Positions 17,646 through 27,320 are shown, counted from the stretch's first letter. The stretch is 64,000 nt of DNA from Vibrio toranzoniae (GCF_024347655.1 NZ_AP025515.1:992001-1056000); one strand, 5' to 3'. Notes: generated by a model not told the origin, from the sequence alone. Made by a program: numbers and translations.

Positions 17646-17704
17646 GGTTTTCTTCTATGTTCTTGTTTTTCATTATCCTAGCAATCTTTCCTTTGCTTGT
17701 GAAG

Positions 17705-17875
17705 ATATGTGAACTTATGTTCCTTATTTGGGCTTCAAAGTGTGGTAGCTGCTATTTACGTGAATTTGTGCTGCCTCTAAAGGGCTAAATTGAGTCTGCG
17801 TGTTAAGTTTTGTTAAATATGTGACTTATCACTAAGTTGTTGGTGGGTTTTTCACATATAATCACAAACATAAAC
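17705..17875. promoter_or_regulatory. Divergent operator region with repeated ATATGTGA motifs
   Basis: ATATGTGAACTTATGT (17705-17720) and ATATGTGACTTATC (17817-17830) are direct repeats, and TTCACATATAATCACA (about 17851-17866) holds an inverted copy. They flank the divergent promoters of the DeoR gene and ltnD and are candidate DeoR-type operators. Confidence 0.5.
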
Positions 17876-17926
17876 AAGAGTTAACAGTGTTAAGATTTCA
17901 GAAATTACCAAGAAGGCATTGATATT

Positions 17927-18841
17927 ATGAGTGAAGTTCAATCTGTCGGAGTGATCGGTTTAGGTTCTATGGGAATGGGCGCAGCAAAATCATGTATATG
18001 CGCAGGCCTTAATGTCTACGGTTTTGACCTGAATGCACAAGCACTAGAAGAACTGGGTTCGTTTGGTGCAAAAGCAGTATCGACGAATGCTGTCGAGTTT
18101 GCAGATCAACTTGATGCTGTGTTGGTGTTGGTTGTGAACGCACAACAAGTAAACACGGTTTTGTTTAAGACTGGTCTTGCTGCGGCATTAAAGCCAAATA
18201 CGCCAGTGATGGTGTCCGCAACTATCTCTGCTGAAGATGCAAAACAGATTGAAGCCCAACTCGCAGAACATAAGCTTGTAATGCTTGATGCACCGGTATC
18301 TGGCGGTGCGGTAAAAGCGGAAGCTGGTGAGATGACAATTATGGCGTCGGGTGCTCAAAGCACATTCGATAGGCTTGATCCTGTTCTGAATGCAACGGCA
18401 GCCAAGGTTTATAACATAGGTGAAGCGGTTGGCCTTGGCGCGACAGTGAAGATTATCCACCAACTGCTTGCCGGTGTTCATATTGCTGCGGGTGCAGAGG
18501 CAATGGCATTAGCGGCACGCGCAAATATTCCTCTTGATTTGATGTATGACGTTGTGACCAATGCTGCGGGTAACTCGTGGATGTTTGAGAACCGCATGAA
18601 GCATGTGGTTGATGGCGACTACACTCCAAAATCTATGGTCGATATCTTTGTTAAGGATTTGAACTTGGTATCGGATACCGCTCAAGACTTGAAATTCCCA
18701 CTTCCTCTATCAAGTGCAGCGCTGAATATGTTCGTGAGCGCGAGTAATGCTGGCTTTGGTCAAGAAGACGACAGCGCTGTGATCAAAGTATTTCAAGGCA
18801 TTGACCTACCAGGCATTAACACACCAAAAGTGGAGAAGTAA
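17927..18841 (+). CDS. ltnD: L-threonate dehydrogenase (3-hydroxyisobutyrate dehydrogenase family)
   Basis: A 304-residue NAD-dependent beta-hydroxyacid dehydrogenase. The Rossmann motif is GVIGLGSMGMGAA (residues 8-20); the substrate-binding DAPVSGGAVKAEAG and the catalytic Lys in TVKIIHQLLAG are in place. Within this family the neighbourhood (kinase, aldolase and isomerase as in ygbJKLM) identifies LtnD, which oxidises L-threonate (or a related tetronate) to 2-oxo-tetronate. First gene of the operon; the otnK start lies 2 bp after its stop. Confidence 0.9.
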   Translation: MSEVQSVGVIGLGSMGMGAAKSCICAGLNVYGFDLNAQALEELGSFGAKAVSTNAVEFADQLDAVLVLVVNAQQVNTVLFKTGLAAALKPNTPVMVSATISAEDAKQIEAQLAEHKLVMLDAPVSGGAVKAEAGEMTIMASGAQSTFDRLDPVLNATAAKVYNIGEAVGLGATVKIIHQLLAGVHIAAGAEAMALAARANIPLDLMYDVVTNAAGNSWMFENRMKHVVDGDYTPKSMVDIFVKDLNLVSDTAQDLKFPLPLSSAALNMFVSASNAGFGQEDDSAVIKVFQGIDLPGINTPKVEK

Positions 18842-18843
18842 TC

Positions 18844-20100
18844 ATGTTGTTAGGTGTTATTGCAGACGACTTTACTGGCGCAACAGATATAGCGGGTTTC
18901 CTTGTTGAAAACGGTATGCGCACTATTCAATTAAATGGCATTCCCACAGGTGATTTTGATGCATCAGCCGATGCCGTTGTTATCAGCCTTAAATCTCGTT
19001 CGTGTCCGGTAGATGAAGCGATTACTGATTCTGTTACTGCGCTCAAATGGCTTCAATCTCAAGGCTGCCAACAGTTTTACTTCAAATATTGCTCGACCTT
19101 TGACAGCACTGCTGAAGGCAATATCGGCCCCGTAACAGATGCACTTTTGGCTGAACTTGGAGAATCTTTCACTATGGTTTGCCCTGCATTGCCAGTAAAT
19201 GGTCGCACGGTTTACAACGGTCACCTGTTTGTTTTTGGTGAGTTGTTAAGTGATTCAGGTATGCGAAATCACCCTGTGACACCAATGACGGATTCAAGTG
19301 TAGTTCGCATGATGGACGCACAATCAGAAGGCGTTTCTGGCTTAGTGAACTTCCAAACAATTGAGCAAGGCTTTAGTGCTGTCACGGCGCGTTTTGAAGA
19401 ATTAAAAGCTCAAGGTAGTCGCTACGCCGTGGTAGACGCATTTAATGCCGAGCATTTGGTGACGTTAGGTCAAGCCGCTAAATCTCTGAAGCTAATCACA
19501 GGTGGCTCAGGCCTAGCTGCTGGTATCGCTAAAAATTGGAAGGAACATCTTGCTGACCAAAGTGATGCAAAACATGCAGGTAGCCCAGTCAAAGCACCAA
19601 CTGTTGTATTCTCTGGATCTTGTTCTGTGATGACCAATCAACAAGTTGCAATCTACAAAGATCACGCACCACACTTCGCGATTGATGTAAAAACGTGTTT
19701 GACCAACAAGCAATACGCTAATGAAGTCTTTGATTGGGTGATGACTCATATCCAAAGTGAACTTGCACCGTTGGTGTACGCGACGGCTGAAGCAACGGCA
19801 CTTAAAGTTATTCAAGACGAGTATGGCGCGGATGCCTCTAGTCATGCGGTTGAGCAGTTCTTTAGTCACCTTGCTATTAAGTTGCAACGGAATGGAGTGA
19901 AGAACTTCATTGTTGCTGGTGGTGAAACCTCTGGTGTCGTAACTCAAAGCTTAGGCGTGAAAGGTTTCCATATCGGTCCTCAGATTGCACCGGGTGTACC
20001 TTGGGTTAAATCGGTTGAAGGTGAGCTTTCTCTGGCTCTTAAATCGGGCAATTTTGGTGACGAAAACTTCTTTGCTAAAGCACAGTCATTTTTTGTATAG
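18844..20100 (+). CDS. otnK: 3-oxo-tetronate kinase
   Basis: A 418-residue DUF1537 (four-carbon acid sugar kinase) protein. The N-terminal domain shows LLGVIADDFTGATDIAGFL and YFKYCSTFDST; the C-terminal nucleotide-binding domain shows VAGGETSGVV and IGPQIAPGVPW. It phosphorylates 3-oxo-tetronate at C4 in the threonate/erythronate route. Start two bases after ltnD with GGAGAAG inside the end of ltnD, so translation is probably coupled. Stop is 12 bp before the next gene. Confidence 0.92.
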   Translation: MLLGVIADDFTGATDIAGFLVENGMRTIQLNGIPTGDFDASADAVVISLKSRSCPVDEAITDSVTALKWLQSQGCQQFYFKYCSTFDSTAEGNIGPVTDALLAELGESFTMVCPALPVNGRTVYNGHLFVFGELLSDSGMRNHPVTPMTDSSVVRMMDAQSEGVSGLVNFQTIEQGFSAVTARFEELKAQGSRYAVVDAFNAEHLVTLGQAAKSLKLITGGSGLAAGIAKNWKEHLADQSDAKHAGSPVKAPTVVFSGSCSVMTNQQVAIYKDHAPHFAIDVKTCLTNKQYANEVFDWVMTHIQSELAPLVYATAEATALKVIQDEYGADASSHAVEQFFSHLAIKLQRNGVKNFIVAGGETSGVVTQSLGVKGFHIGPQIAPGVPWVKSVEGELSLALKSGNFGDENFFAKAQSFFV

Positions 20101-20112
20101 GGTGGTGATTCG

Positions 20113-20778
20113 ATGGGTAATGATTTAATGAACGTACAGCCACTTTTGAGCGAGCAGCAGTTGCGCGAACAAATGGTTACACTCGCTCGTTCTATGTTTG
20201 AACGTGGTTACGCAACTGGTGGTGCTGGGAACCTCTCTCTCAAACTGCCAAATGGTTATTTTTTAGCAACCCCTACGGGTTCTTCATTTGGTCGACTAGT
20301 GGCAGAAGAACTTTCGGTTGTGGATATTAATGGCAACCATATTTCAGGTAAAAAGCCTTCGAAAGAGGCCGAATTCCACTTAGCGATTTACCGTAACAAT
20401 CCTGTATGCAATGCGATTGTTCATCTGCACTCTACCTATCTTACTGCACTGTCGTGTCTTGAAGGTTTGGATCGCAACAACGCAATTAAAGCGTTTACAC
20501 CTTATTTCGTAATGCGAATTGGTGAGTTGCCTGTAATTCCTTACTTGCGCCCAGGCGACCCGCAAATTGCTGAAGAGTTAGCAATGCGAGCTGGAGACTA
20601 TCGTGCGTTCTTATTAGCGAACCACGGCCCCGTTGTTACTGGAACTGATTTCATTGATGCCGTAGATAACGCCGAAGAATTAGAAGAAACCGCAAAATTA
20701 GCGTTTTTGTTAAAAGATAGAGAGATCCGATACCTCACAGATGAAGAGGTATCGGATCTAAAAGGGAGAAGCAAATAA
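20113..20778 (+). CDS. otnC: 3-oxo-tetronate 4-phosphate decarboxylase (class II aldolase family)
   Basis: A 221-residue class II aldolase/adducin-fold enzyme. Zn-binding histidines are visible in IVHLHSTYLTALS, with a third in LLANHGPVV; the phosphate-binding GGAGNLSLK and ATPTGSSFG motifs are also present. In this pathway it decarboxylates 3-oxo-tetronate 4-phosphate to dihydroxyacetone phosphate. The stop overlaps the otnI start by one base (TAATG). The last 15 codons contain a perfect 14-bp inverted repeat. Confidence 0.9.
   Translation: MGNDLMNVQPLLSEQQLREQMVTLARSMFERGYATGGAGNLSLKLPNGYFLATPTGSSFGRLVAEELSVVDINGNHISGKKPSKEAEFHLAIYRNNPVCNAIVHLHSTYLTALSCLEGLDRNNAIKAFTPYFVMRIGELPVIPYLRPGDPQIAEELAMRAGDYRAFLLANHGPVVTGTDFIDAVDNAEELEETAKLAFLLKDREIRYLTDEEVSDLKGRSK
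20723..20759 (+). other. Perfect 14-bp hairpin inside the otnC 3' end
   Basis: AGATCCGATACCTC (20723-20736) and GAGGTATCGGATCT (20746-20759) are exact reverse complements with a 9-nt loop. No T-run follows; the otnI ribosome site (AAAGGGAG) starts within 10 bp. It is therefore not an ordinary terminator and may affect mRNA stability, processing or otnI translation. Confidence 0.85.
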
Positions 20779-21554
20779 TGGCAAAGTTCGCAGCAAATCT
20801 AACCATGTTATTCACTGAAGTGCCGTTTTTAGATCGTTTTGAAAAAGCGCACCTCGCGGGTTTCAAAGCGGTCGAATACCTCTTCCCGTATGCGTTCGAA
20901 GCGGATGAGCTCGCAGACAAAATGCAGACATTTGGTTTTGAACAGGCCCTTTTCAATATGCCTCCCGGTGACTGGGAAGCGGGTGAGCGAGGATTTGCTG
21001 CTATTCCCGGTCGTGAGAACGAATTTAAGACGAGTGTGGATACTGCATTGATGTATGCCATTGCACTTAAATGTAAAAAAGTGCATGCAATGTCGGGTTT
21101 GATGGATGACAACTTTACTCGACAGCAGCATGTAGAAACCTTCATTTCAAACATTCGATTTGCCGCAGATAAATTTGCCGAGCACGGTATCGAATTGATG
21201 ATTGAACCTCTTAACAACCGTGACGTTCCTAACTATTTTGTGGCGCATCAACGCGATGCTGTTGAGCTCATTAAGTTGGTAGCGCGTCCAAACGTAAAGC
21301 TGCAGCTAGACCTTTACCACGCGCAGATCATGGATGGTGATCTGAGTACATTGATTCGCGAAGTTGCTGCTTGTACTGGCCATATTCAAATCGCTTCGGT
21401 ACCTGAAAGGCATGAACCTTCTGAAGGTGAGTTGAGTTATTCGCACCTATTTGATGTTTTGGATGACTCAGGCTACCAAGGTTGGATTGGCTGTGAATAC
21501 AACCCGAGAGCCTCGACTGAAGAAGGTTTGGGATGGTTAAAGCCCTATTTATAG
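20778..21554 (+). CDS. otnI: 2-oxo-tetronate isomerase (hydroxypyruvate isomerase family)
   Basis: A 258-residue TIM-barrel isomerase of the Hyi/OtnI family. Motifs include FKAVEYLFPYAFE, MIEPLNNRDVPNYF (metal-binding Glu), LQLDLYHAQIMDGD (metal Asp and His) and IGCEYNPRA (second catalytic Glu). It converts 2-oxo- to 3-oxo-tetronate between the LtnD and OtnK steps. Start overlaps the otnC stop. A 166-bp gap follows before the permease. Confidence 0.9.
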   Translation: MAKFAANLTMLFTEVPFLDRFEKAHLAGFKAVEYLFPYAFEADELADKMQTFGFEQALFNMPPGDWEAGERGFAAIPGRENEFKTSVDTALMYAIALKCKKVHAMSGLMDDNFTRQQHVETFISNIRFAADKFAEHGIELMIEPLNNRDVPNYFVAHQRDAVELIKLVARPNVKLQLDLYHAQIMDGDLSTLIREVAACTGHIQIASVPERHEPSEGELSYSHLFDVLDDSGYQGWIGCEYNPRASTEEGLGWLKPYL

Positions 21555-21720
21555 CGACAGTGAGTAAGCATAAGCTTTTAGCACTGATTCTTTAGTACGT
21601 AATAACACAATAAAGCAGCCCAAATAATAAGCCGCTGTATACAAAGTGCAGCAGGAGGCGTACCCATTTCTCTTGTATGCACCCCTACACAACAAAAATC
21701 GACACAAAAAGGAATACACA

Positions 21721-23175
21721 ATGGATGGAGCACTGATAGGCATCGTGATTGGCATTTTAGCCATGATGGGCATGATTATAAAAACAAGAATTCCAGTGGC
21801 GCTTGCTATGATTATCGCAAGTATCATCATGGGCCTGTTTGCTGGAATGGCACCCACAGAACTTATTAATGCAATCAAAGCGGGCTTTGGTGGCGTTCTT
21901 GGTGGTATCGGTTTAATTATCGCGTTTGGCGTGATCATGGGCGCATGTTTTGAGCGGTCTGGCGCTGCTGTAAGAATGGCAAAAACGTTTGTAAAGTTAT
22001 GTGGTAAAGGTCGCGAAGACTTGGCGCTTGGTTTTACCGGTGTACTTGTTGCTATCCCAGTATTTTGTGACTCTGCGTACATCATTTTGCATTCTCTTGT
22101 TCGTGCAATCTCACGTGATACAGGTAAGTCAGCGGTAGGTTTGGGGGTGACATTAGCGCTAGGCTTATTGATCACTCATGCACTTGTGCCGCCAACACCT
22201 GGCCCAGTTGCTGTTGCAGGTATTCTAGGCGTTGATCTCGGTGAATACATGCTGTGGGGCTTGATGGTTTCGATTCCTATGATGCTACTTTCGATGATTT
22301 ACATTCGCCGAGTAGGTAACGAGTATTATCGCGTACCAAACGGTGAAACATGGATTACTAACCAAGCTGATTGGGCAAACCTTGAAAAAGTAAAAGACAC
22401 AAATGACAGAGCGCTACCAAGTAACTTTTTATCATTCGGTCCAATTCTGCTGCCAATCGCATTCATCCTAATCAATACGCTTGTTGGTCAAGGTGACACT
22501 GCACTGCACAGCGTTATTTCGTTGATTGGTAACCCTGTGGTAGCCGTTGGTATCGGTGTTCTTATGGCGCTATACGGTCTTACTCGCCACATCGAACGTA
22601 AAGACATGGTTAGCTCGATGGATGATGCATTGTCTACAACTGGCTTGATCCTTGTTGTTACGGGGTGTGGTGGTGCAATGGGTGCGGTACTTAAAGCTTC
22701 TGGCGCTGGTCCCCAAGTGGCTGAAGCGATTGCAAGCAGCGGTATCCCACCACTACTTGTGCCATTGGCGATTGCATCTATGCTTCGTTTAATCCAAGGT
22801 TCAGCAACAGCTTCTATGATGGTTGCAGCAACTATGACGTTGCCATTGGTTGAAACTCTAGGCCTAGACCCTGTATTTGTTGCGCTTGCTTGTGCTGTTG
22901 GCCCTGTCGGTTTCTCACACTTAAACGACTCTTACTTCCATATTATTAACCGTACTTTAGGTATTACCGAACTTGCTGACCAAATTAAGATCTGGTCTGT
23001 ATCTTCAACCGTCGCATGGGCGATTGGTGCAAGTATCATCATGATCCTGAACCTTATCTTTGGTAAAGGTGGTACGTTGATTGACCCTCTTATCCCAATC
23101 GCGGTTCTAGGTGCTGTATTTGTATGGCTAAAATCAAAAGAGAAATCACAAGTAAATCCAGCAACTGCTAACTAA
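21721..23175 (+). CDS. GntP family sugar-acid permease (YgbN-like)
   Basis: A 484-residue GntP-family symporter with about 12-14 spans. The ATG at 21721 is preceded by AAAAGGAA; an open frame upstream to 21646 lacks a ribosome site and is polar, so it is rejected. Typical segments are GFGGVLGGIGLIIAFGVIMG, LVPPTPGPVAVAGILGVDLG and SATASMMVAATM. Being the fifth gene of the threonate/erythronate cluster, it probably brings in a four-carbon sugar acid. A terminator follows. Confidence 0.92.
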   Translation: MDGALIGIVIGILAMMGMIIKTRIPVALAMIIASIIMGLFAGMAPTELINAIKAGFGGVLGGIGLIIAFGVIMGACFERSGAAVRMAKTFVKLCGKGREDLALGFTGVLVAIPVFCDSAYIILHSLVRAISRDTGKSAVGLGVTLALGLLITHALVPPTPGPVAVAGILGVDLGEYMLWGLMVSIPMMLLSMIYIRRVGNEYYRVPNGETWITNQADWANLEKVKDTNDRALPSNFLSFGPILLPIAFILINTLVGQGDTALHSVISLIGNPVVAVGIGVLMALYGLTRHIERKDMVSSMDDALSTTGLILVVTGCGGAMGAVLKASGAGPQVAEAIASSGIPPLLVPLAIASMLRLIQGSATASMMVAATMTLPLVETLGLDPVFVALACAVGPVGFSHLNDSYFHIINRTLGITELADQIKIWSVSSTVAWAIGASIIMILNLIFGKGGTLIDPLIPIAVLGAVFVWLKSKEKSQVNPATAN

Positions 23176-23193
23176 TCTTCTTTTGCCTATATA

Positions 23194-23243
23194 CTGCCCC
23201 TATTGCTTGATTGGCTTGCTGATCTTCAATAGGGGCATTTTTG
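23194..23243 (+). terminator. Terminator after the GntP permease
   Basis: TGCCCCTATTG (23195-23205) pairs with CAATAGGGGCA (23227-23237), followed by TTTTT. The glycerate kinase starts 50 bp later, so it may depend on read-through or its own promoter. Confidence 0.8.
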
Positions 23244-23287
23244 GATCGGGCACTCATCAAAATTAATAATCTTTTGGATCTCTTAGT

Positions 23288-24457
23288 ATGAAAATTGTTA
23301 TTGCACCAGACTCGTTTAAAGAATCTTTATCGGCGGTATCGGTGGCGGCGTGTATTGAAAAGGGCTTTCGTGAAATCTTCCCAGACGCTGATTATGTGAC
23401 CTTACCTTTGGCTGATGGGGGTGAAGGTACGGTAGATGTATTGCTGCAAGGTTTGGCTGGGCAAAAACGAACGCATCAAGTGCAAGGGCCATTGGGTGAG
23501 CAGATTAATGCCGAATGGGCGATGCTCGAAGCTTCAGATAGCAACCCCAATAAAACCGCACTCATTGAAATTGCTGCCGCATCTGGCTTGGATTTACTGA
23601 CTCCAGAGCAGCGTGATCCTTTGCTAGCTTCGTCTTTCGGTACAGGGCTGCTGATTTTAGAAGCGATAGAAGAGGGTGCTCAAACCATCATAATTGGATT
23701 GGGTGGCAGTGCGACCAATGATGGTGGTGCCGGCATTGTTCAAGCTTTGGGTGGCCGACTACTGGATAACAAAGGACATGAACTTAACCGAGGTGGTGCA
23801 GCACTCTCAAAGCTAGCATCAATAGATCTTACAGGCCTAGATACGCGCTGCGCTGATGTCGAGTTGATTGTGGCATGCGATGTTGATAACCCACTGTGTG
23901 GTGAGAATGGTGCTAGCTATATTTTCGGCCCACAAAAAGGAGCGACACCTGAGCAAGTCTTACTGCTTGATAAAGCGATAGCGAATTTTGCACAAATTGC
24001 TGAATCGCAAGGTTGCGTTGGTGGTGATGACCCCGTTCATAAGCGTGCTGGTTATGGTGCGGCTGGTGGTGCGCCTATGGGGCTTGGTTTGTTATTTGAT
24101 ATGCAGATGAAGCCCGGTATCGAGATGGTACTCGATGTTTTACAAGCCGACGAAGTATTGAAGGACGCAGACCTTGTGATTACAGGTGAAGGGCAAATGG
24201 ACAACCAAACCCTACAAGGAAAAACACCTTATGGCATTGCTAAACGTGCGAGCTTACAAGGCATTCCAACCATAGGGGTTGCTGGATCTTTAGGCTCCGA
24301 AGTTGAAGCGCTTTACGGTGAAATGAGCAGCCTGTTCGGCACGGTACGTTCCCCTCAACCTCTCAATCAGGTATTGCAAGAAGCGGATAGTAACCTAACA
24401 CGAACCGCGAGAAATATTGCTGCAACATTAAAATTAGGCCAGGAAATCATTGAATAA
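23288..24457 (+). CDS. Glycerate kinase
   Basis: A 389-residue glycerate kinase of the GarK/GlxK family, phosphorylating D-glycerate (usually to 2-phosphoglycerate). The family start MKIVIAPDSFKESLSA is intact, as are LADGGEGTVD, GLGGSATNDGGAG and LVITGEGQMDNQT. It follows the threonate cluster on the same strand but behind a terminator. It is not needed for the DHAP-yielding tetronate route, so it may serve a side product or another sugar acid carried by the permease. GarK and GlxK cannot be told apart here. Confidence 0.92.
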   Translation: MKIVIAPDSFKESLSAVSVAACIEKGFREIFPDADYVTLPLADGGEGTVDVLLQGLAGQKRTHQVQGPLGEQINAEWAMLEASDSNPNKTALIEIAAASGLDLLTPEQRDPLLASSFGTGLLILEAIEEGAQTIIIGLGGSATNDGGAGIVQALGGRLLDNKGHELNRGGAALSKLASIDLTGLDTRCADVELIVACDVDNPLCGENGASYIFGPQKGATPEQVLLLDKAIANFAQIAESQGCVGGDDPVHKRAGYGAAGGAPMGLGLLFDMQMKPGIEMVLDVLQADEVLKDADLVITGEGQMDNQTLQGKTPYGIAKRASLQGIPTIGVAGSLGSEVEALYGEMSSLFGTVRSPQPLNQVLQEADSNLTRTARNIAATLKLGQEIIE

Positions 24458-24656
24458 ATTTATGTTAAACAATCTCTTACTTAACATTCTAGTTCGATAG
24501 GTTTTATAAATAGTAGCGATATATATAAACGATTATATTTTATTCCAACTCAGGTCTATTCTTTTTTGATAGTAATTTAGTGGTTTTTAATTGGGAAACC
24601 CACTCAAATCTAAGATGTGGTAAGACGATTGCATCTTTAACTCTAAGGAATAGATC

Positions 24657-26108
24657 ATGAGTAAAAAACTAACTACAGCGGCAGGCTGCCCTGTTGCTCA
24701 TAACCAGAATGTTCAAACTGCGGGTAAACGTGGTCCACAACTTCTTCAAGATGTTTGGTTTTTGGAGAAATTAGCCCACTTTGATCGTGAAGTGATTCCC
24801 GAGCGTCGTATGCACGCGAAAGGCTCAGGTGCTTATGGCACATTTACCGTTACACACGACATCACAAAGTACACCAAGGCAAAACTGTTTTCTGAAGTGG
24901 GTAAAAAGACTGACTTGTTTGCACGTTTTACGACAGTAGCGGGCGAGCGTGGTGCTGCTGATGCAGAACGTGATATCCGTGGTTTTGCATTGAAGTTCTA
25001 TACCGAAGAAGGTAACTGGGACATGGTGGGTAACAACACGCCCGTGTTTTTCTTACGTGACCCTCTTAAATTCCCAGACCTAAACCATGCCGTGAAACGT
25101 GATCCACGCACCAACATGCGCAGCGCGAAGAATAACTGGGATTTCTGGACCTCTCTACCTGAAGCGCTTCACCAAGTCACCATTGTGATGAGTGATCGTG
25201 GCATCCCTGCGACTTATCGTCACATGCATGGTTTTGGTAGCCACACATTCAGCTTTATTAACGAAGATAACGAGCGTTTCTGGGTTAAATTCCACTTCAA
25301 ATCTCAGCAAGGTATTAAGAACTTGTCGGATGCAGAAGCGGCACAAGTGATCGGCGATGACCGTGAAAGTCACCAACGCGATCTGCTAGACAGCATCGAT
25401 AATCAAGACTTCCCTAAATGGACACTGAAAGTACAAGTGATGCCAGAAGCGGACGCGGCGAAAGTGCCTTACAACCCGTTCGACCTAACGAAGATCTGGC
25501 CACACGCAGATTACCCATTAATTGAAGTGGGTGAGTTTGAATTGAACCGTAACCCGCAAAACTTCTTCGCTGAAGTTGAGCAGTCGGCATTCAACCCTGC
25601 AAACGTGGTTCCGGGTATTAGCTTCTCACCAGACAAGATGCTGCAAGGTCGCTTGTTTGCTTACGGTGATGCGCAGCGTTATCGTTTGGGTGTTAACCAT
25701 CAGCATATTCCAGTGAACGCACCTCGTTGCCCAGTACACAGCTACCACCGTGATGGTGCAATGCGTGTTGATGGTAACTTTGGTAGCACACTAGGTTATG
25801 AGCCAAATAACGAAGGCCAATGGGCAGAGCAACCAGACTTTGCAGAACCAGCACTGAACCTTGATGGAGCAGCAGCGCACTGGGATCACCGCGAAGATGA
25901 AGATTACTTCTCACAACCGGGTGACCTATTCCGTCTGATGACACCAGAAAAACAAGCGATTCTGTTTGATAACACAGCTCGCAATCTAGGCGGCGTGCCT
26001 AAAGAGATTCAACTGCGTCACCTAAGACACTGTTACAAAGCCGACCCAGCATACGGCGAAGGCATTGGTAAATTGCTTGAAATCGATGTAAGCGAATTTA
26101 AGTCGTAA
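24657..26108 (+). CDS. katA: Catalase (haem, small-subunit type)
   Basis: A 483-residue monofunctional haem catalase. The active-site His lies in [14 protein letters not shown] and the Asn in [10 protein letters not shown]; the proximal haem Tyr is in [14 protein letters not shown]. Length fits clade 3 small-subunit NADPH-binding catalases. It degrades hydrogen peroxide, probably in the cytoplasm (no signal peptide). AAGGA supports the start. Single gene; the 199-bp upstream gap is very AT-rich and no OxyR site could be assigned. Strong terminator downstream. The symbol katA is by family convention. Confidence 0.94.
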   Translation: MSKKLTTAAGCPVAHNQNVQTAGKRGPQLLQDVWFLEKLAHFDREVIPERRMHAKGSGAYGTFTVTHDITKYTKAKLFSEVGKKTDLFARFTTVAGERGAADAERDIRGFALKFYTEEGNWDMVGNNTPVFFLRDPLKFPDLNHAVKRDPRTNMRSAKNNWDFWTSLPEALHQVTIVMSDRGIPATYRHMHGFGSHTFSFINEDNERFWVKFHFKSQQGIKNLSDAEAAQVIGDDRESHQRDLLDSIDNQDFPKWTLKVQVMPEADAAKVPYNPFDLTKIWPHADYPLIEVGEFELNRNPQNFFAEVEQSAFNPANVVPGISFSPDKMLQGRLFAYGDAQRYRLGVNHQHIPVNAPRCPVHSYHRDGAMRVDGNFGSTLGYEPNNEGQWAEQPDFAEPALNLDGAAAHWDHREDEDYFSQPGDLFRLMTPEKQAILFDNTARNLGGVPKEIQLRHLRHCYKADPAYGEGIGKLLEIDVSEFKS

Positions 26109-26130
26109 TCAACAAACTTGATTAGTTAAA

Positions 26131-26168
26131 TGAAAGGCCATTGAGTGAATCACTCAATGGCCTTTTTT
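26131..26168 (+). terminator. Catalase terminator
   Basis: AAAGGCCATTGAGTGA and TCACTCAATGGCCTTT form a perfect 16-bp stem with almost no loop beyond the arms, then a T-run. Confidence 0.85.
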
Positions 26169-26352
26169 GATCGCGCTGTGTAATAGGGGATATGTATTAG
26201 GAGAACCGTCTCAGTCACATCAATTGCTTGAAATTTCTTGCCTTTTCTATTAATAGCTTTTGCCTATCGAATTGATAAATTTATCCCATTATCTTTATAA
26301 GATGGACAGGATTATCCTACCGTCATCAGTTTATAAAATAGTAGAGTTTGAG

Positions 26353-27225
26353 ATGAGTAAAAGCGCATTAATCGTTGAAGGTGGGGCTATGAGAGGCATC
26401 TTCGCGGCCGGAGTGTTGGACGCCTTTATGGAAGACGATTTCCGCCCTTATGATTTTGCCATTGGCGTATCTGCGGGTGTGTCCAATCTGGTTGGTTACT
26501 TATCTCAAGCACCAAAACGCAGCTATAACGTGATCACCACAATGGCGACCGACAAAACCTTCTTCAACCCCGCTCGCTTTGCCAAGGGTGGCAATTTGGT
26601 GGACGTGAAGTGGCTATGGAATGAATCAAACCAACGCTATCCACTTGATTGTGGTGAGATGTTTTCAAGTATCCCATTGATTGCCGCTGTGACTAATGTG
26701 GATACGGGCAGTGCAGATTACTACCACATTAAGCCAGAAAACCTTTCAAATGTGGTTGAAGCGACAACCGCATTACCAATAGCTTACCGTGAAACACCGT
26801 GTTTCTCAGGTGGTTGCTATACCGATGGTGGGGTCGCCGATTCGATTCCTGTTCGTGAAGCCTATCGTCGTGGTGCTCGTGATATTACCGTGATTCTGTC
26901 TCACCCATTAAGCTACAGAATGAAGCCGCAGAAGTACCAGTGGATGCTGAAAAAGATGCTGAAGAAATACCCGAACATCGCTGAGTCGATGGCGGTTCGT
27001 GCCGAGAATTATAATCAGTCCCTCGACTTTATTCGTCATCCACCAAAGGATGCGATCATTAAGGTGATTGCGCCGCCTGAAGCGTTCGCAGTTAAGCGTT
27101 TAACGATGGATCAAACCATTTTGAATGCAGGTTATGAGATGGGGATAAAGGCTGGCGCAGAGCACCTGGCCATTCGCAAAGGCATTTATGGTTTTGATAC
27201 CGAGGATTGTCACTTTTGTGTTTAG
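26353..27225 (+). CDS. Patatin-like phospholipase (YjjU-like)
   Basis: A patatin-fold hydrolase of about 290 residues. The oxyanion loop GGAMRGIF, nucleophile elbow GVSAGV (Ser about residue 43) and catalytic DGG (YTDGGVADSIPV) are all present. I prefer ATG 26353 (MSKSALIVEGGAMRG); the frame is open 93 bp further upstream but that part is unlike the family. Members cleave acyl chains from lipids; this branch, like E. coli YjjU, has no known substrate. No signal peptide, so cytosolic. Monocistronic. Confidence 0.87.
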   Translation: MSKSALIVEGGAMRGIFAAGVLDAFMEDDFRPYDFAIGVSAGVSNLVGYLSQAPKRSYNVITTMATDKTFFNPARFAKGGNLVDVKWLWNESNQRYPLDCGEMFSSIPLIAAVTNVDTGSADYYHIKPENLSNVVEATTALPIAYRETPCFSGGCYTDGGVADSIPVREAYRRGARDITVILSHPLSYRMKPQKYQWMLKKMLKKYPNIAESMAVRAENYNQSLDFIRHPPKDAIIKVIAPPEAFAVKRLTMDQTILNAGYEMGIKAGAEHLAIRKGIYGFDTEDCHFCV

Positions 27226-27251
27226 TTCTGTTCCTGATAATGGTATCAACC

Positions 27252-27290
27252 AAAAAGCCACGCTGTTCATCAAGAATGAGCGTGGCTTCA
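27252..27290 (-). terminator. Convergent terminator (ldhA side)
   Basis: AAGCCACGCT pairs with AGCGTGGCTT around a 14-nt loop. The T-run is better on the minus strand, so it mainly serves ldhA, and possibly the patatin gene from the other side. Confidence 0.7.
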
Positions 27291-27320
27291 TATTTTAGAA
27301 ACAAGTCTGTTTTAACTCGG

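Noticed and set aside
21549-22175. Long minus-strand open frame opposite the GntP permease
   Set aside because: It mirrors the codon pattern of the real gene, with no ribosome site and low-complexity translation; an antisense shadow.
24458-24656. OxyR site before the catalase gene
   Set aside because: The region is too AT-rich and no ATAG-spaced pattern was convincing by eye.
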